Assembly (NCBI GenBank): GCA_937907525.1
Contig: CALCIB010000391.1
Coordinates: 1 to 16,945, forward strand
DNA from: an uncultured Planctomycetales bacterium
GTDB lineage: Bacteria > Planctomycetota > Planctomycetia > Isosphaerales > Isosphaeraceae
Direction: 5' to 3'
Length of the DNA stretch: 16,945 nt
The notes below the pieces were generated by a model that worked only from the letters and a program-made list of their open reading frames with translations, made no database searches and was not told the origin of the DNA. Both the position numbers and the translations under genes were made by a program. Shown here piece after piece: positions 15,142-16,945 of this stretch; positions within the stretch are counted from its first letter, which is position 1, and each line of letters starts with the position of its first letter.

Positions 15142-16569
15142 ATGCAAACCACAGAAGATCTGATCCGAAACGTGGTCCAGCAGGTCCTCACCCAGATGGG
15201 GACCGGCCCCGCCCCGAGCAACGGCCACGCCGCGGCCAAAACCCCCGCGGGGGGCGACCTGGGCGTCTTCGCGAGCGTCGAGGAAGCCACGACCGCCGCC
15301 GAGGCCGCCTTCAAGGTCTTCCGCGAACGACCGCTTTCCGACCGCGCGAAGGCGATCGCCGTCATCCGCGGGATCTGCGTCGAGCAGGCCGACGAACTGG
15401 GACGGCTGGAGCTGGAGGAGACCAAGATCGGCCGGCTCGACCACAAGATCGCCAAGCTTCGCGACACCATCCCGCTGATTCCGGGCGTCGAGTACCTCCG
15501 CACCGACGTCGCGGCCGGCGACGGCGGCACGACCTTCACCGACTACACCCCTTTCGGCGTCATCGGCTCGATCACCCCGGTGACGCACAGCCTGCCGACC
15601 CTGGCCGCCAACGCCATCAACATGCTGGCCGCGGGCAACACGGTCGTCTTTAACGCCCATCCCTCCGGCCGCGCCATCGCCGCCCTGGGAGTCAAGCGGT
15701 TCAACAAGGCCATCGCCGCGGCCACCGGGCTTGAGAACCTGCTGACGATCATCGACCCGCCGACCATCGAATCGGCCAACGCCCTCTTCGCCAGCCCCAA
15801 GGTCCGGCTCCTGGTCGTCACCGGCGGCCCCGCCGTCGCCCGCGCGGCACTCGCCAGCAAGCGCCGGGCGATCGTGGCCGGCCCCGGCAACCCGCCGGTG
15901 GTCGTCGACGCCACCGCCGACCTGGACCTGGCCGCCCGCTCGATCGTCGCCGGCGCCGCGTTCGACAACAACGTCCTCTGCATCGGCGAGAAGCAGGTCT
16001 TCGCCGTCGCCCCGGTCTTCGACAAGCTGATGGAGGCGATGCCGAAATACCAGGCGTTCCGCCTCTCCGCCCCCCAGGTCGACGCGCTCACGAACGCCGC
16101 GTTCGAGACCGGCTCCGACGGCAAGCCGCACGTCCGCAAGGGGTTGGTCGGGAAAGACCCGGCCATCCTGGCGGCGCACGCGGGAGTGAAGATCCCGGCG
16201 GCCACGCAGTTGCTCTACGGCGAGACCGGGTTCGACCACCCGTTCGTCCAGGAGGAGCAGATGATGCCGTTCGTCCCGTTCGTCAAGGCGGCGGACGTCG
16301 ACCGGGCGCTCGCCATGGCGCGCGAGAGCGAGCACGGCTTCGGCCACACGGCCGTTCTGCACTCGCGCGACGCCGCGCTGATGACCCGGATGGCCAGGCT
16401 GATGGACTGCACCATCTTCGTGGTCAACGGCTCGTCGCTCGACGGCCTGGGCGGGACCGCCGTGCCGTCGTTCTCGATCGCCGGCCCCACCGGGGAGGGC
16501 GTGACCACCCCCCTGACCTTCACCCGGCAACGGCGGTCGGCCATGGCCGGCGGCTTCCGGTTCGCCTGA
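15142..16569 (+). CDS. CoA-acylating aldehyde dehydrogenase of the microcompartment (PduP-like)
   Basis: This 475-residue enzyme oxidises an aldehyde to acyl-CoA with NAD+. In the characterised planctomycete compartment the aldehyde is L-lactaldehyde made by fuculose/rhamnulose-1-phosphate aldolase. Residues 3-22 (T-T-E-D-L-I-R-N-V-V-Q-Q-V-L-T-Q-M-G-T-G) form an amphipathic encapsulation peptide with a Gly/Pro/Ala linker, similar to that of PduL in this locus. The aldehyde dehydrogenase fold follows from about residue 40. The NAD-binding region contains I-T-P-V-T-H-S, and the nucleophile is Cys280 in F-D-N-N-V-L-C-I-G-E, the pattern of the acylating family. The aldehyde specificity cannot be read from sequence. 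The gap from BMC-P 1 is 72 nt, with only a weak ribosome-binding site. Confidence 0.95.
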   Translation: MQTTEDLIRNVVQQVLTQMGTGPAPSNGHAAAKTPAGGDLGVFASVEEATTAAEAAFKVFRERPLSDRAKAIAVIRGICVEQADELGRLELEETKIGRLDHKIAKLRDTIPLIPGVEYLRTDVAAGDGGTTFTDYTPFGVIGSITPVTHSLPTLAANAINMLAAGNTVVFNAHPSGRAIAALGVKRFNKAIAAATGLENLLTIIDPPTIESANALFASPKVRLLVVTGGPAVARAALASKRRAIVAGPGNPPVVVDATADLDLAARSIVAGAAFDNNVLCIGEKQVFAVAPVFDKLMEAMPKYQAFRLSAPQVDALTNAAFETGSDGKPHVRKGLVGKDPAILAAHAGVKIPAATQLLYGETGFDHPFVQEEQMMPFVPFVKAADVDRALAMARESEHGFGHTAVLHSRDAALMTRMARLMDCTIFVVNGSSLDGLGGTAVPSFSIAGPTGEGVTTPLTFTRQRRSAMAGGFRFA

Positions 16570-16593
16570 GCCCGACCGCGGAGGGGCCTTCCG

Positions 16594-16851
16594 ATGCAGA
16601 TCGGCCGCGTGGTCGCCACGGCGACATCCACCGTCAAGCACCCGACCTTCGAGAAGGAACGGCTCCTGGTCGTCCAACTCGAAGCCGCCGACGGCGCGGC
16701 CGACGGCGAGCCCGTCCTGGCCTTCGACCGCCTCGGCGCCCGCAAGGGGAGCCGAGTGATCCTCACCAGCGACGGCGCGGCGCTTCGGAAGATGCTCGGC
16801 CGCGACACCCCCGGACGCTGGAGCGTCATGGCCCTCCCCGACGACCTTTGA
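16594..16851 (+). CDS. BMC-P shell protein 2 (pentameric vertex)
   Basis: This 85-residue compact BMC-P protein has the I-G-R-V-V-A-T-A start, a central L-L-V-V-Q segment, D-R-L-G-A-R-K-G-S-R-V and the S-D-G-x-A-L-R end, as in other PVM-type vertex proteins. It is clearly distinct from BMC-P 1. The glycine pair of the usual G-A-G-x-G is A-R-K-G here. A GGAGGGG-type site at 16579-16585 precedes the ATG by 8 nt. It is the last gene in the window, 24 nt after the dehydrogenase. PVM shells are usually reported with three BMC-P genes; a third would lie outside the window or be absent. Confidence 0.9.
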   Translation: MQIGRVVATATSTVKHPTFEKERLLVVQLEAADGAADGEPVLAFDRLGARKGSRVILTSDGAALRKMLGRDTPGRWSVMALPDDL

Positions 16852-16875
16852 AGTGAAACGATCATGACGCGATCA

Positions 16876-16900
16876 CCCTTCTCCCCTTGAGGGAGAAGGC
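16876..16900 (+). repeat. Hairpin repeat, copy 3 (first hairpin only)
   Basis: The 9-bp stem (16877-16885 with 16891-16899, loop CTTGA) is the same as the first hairpin of the element at 7596-7646. The second hairpin and the GGATGAGGGG tail are missing; different sequence follows. It lies 25 bp after the last microcompartment gene and could act as a terminator or as a 3'-end mRNA-stabilising structure, although no T-run follows. Confidence 0.65.
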
Positions 16901-16945
16901 CGGACGGAAGACGACCCTGATTCGGCGGAACGATCGTGACGACCC

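Noticed and set aside
1..16945. CRISPR arrays, tRNA or rRNA genes, insertion-sequence transposases
   Set aside because: No regularly spaced direct repeats, no cloverleaf-like or rRNA-like segment, and no transposase-like protein were seen on either strand; the only dispersed repeat is the hairpin element.

Overview
The window looks like a chromosomal segment from a high-GC planctomycete, most plausibly an Isosphaeraceae-like member of the Planctomycetota. The case rests on lineage-typical proteins: a secreted cytochrome-c/DUF1549/DUF1553 protein, a cytochrome-c/WD40 protein, tandem pre-peptidase C-terminal (PPC) domains, a PEP-CTERM protein and a PVM-type (Planctomycetes/Verrucomicrobia) bacterial microcompartment (BMC) locus. 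The placement is inferred from gene content; there is no rRNA or tRNA in the window.

Region 1 (about 1-7551, + strand) holds three exported proteins in one direction with short gaps: a PPC-domain protein, a two-heme-motif DUF1549/DUF1553 protein, and a fusion of cytochrome c, WD40 propeller and a very Ala-rich predicted coiled coil. Region 2 (about 7560-9703) contains a leftward membrane/repeat protein made of about 14 glycine-rich pentads, whose stop codon cannot be located, and a rightward PEP-CTERM protein preceded by two GGAATTCC-centred palindromes. A leftward mutM (DNA repair) follows at 9824-10684.

Region 3 (about 10830-16851, + strand) is the main interest: a compact BMC operon. The order is DeoR-type regulator, PduL phosphotransacylase, three consecutive BMC-H shell proteins, an AckA-like kinase, a BMC-P vertex protein, a CoA-acylating aldehyde dehydrogenase, and a second BMC-P. 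PduL and the dehydrogenase each carry an N-terminal amphipathic encapsulation-type peptide. Together the enzymes would convert an aldehyde (in the characterised planctomycete system, L-lactaldehyde from fucose or rhamnose) to acyl-CoA, acyl-phosphate and finally acid plus ATP. The aldolase and the NADH-recycling reductase expected for this pathway are not in the window. The kinase has substitutions at acyl-pocket and catalytic positions (Arg to Lys, Leu to Ala, Asp to Glu) that suggest a substrate other than acetate, such as lactyl-phosphate.

A two-hairpin intergenic repeat occurs near 1-50 and 7596-7646, in opposite orientations and with compensatory stem changes. A single-hairpin version lies at the end of the BMC operon (16876-16900). 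Because GC is high, long open frames opposite the real genes are common and have been left out.
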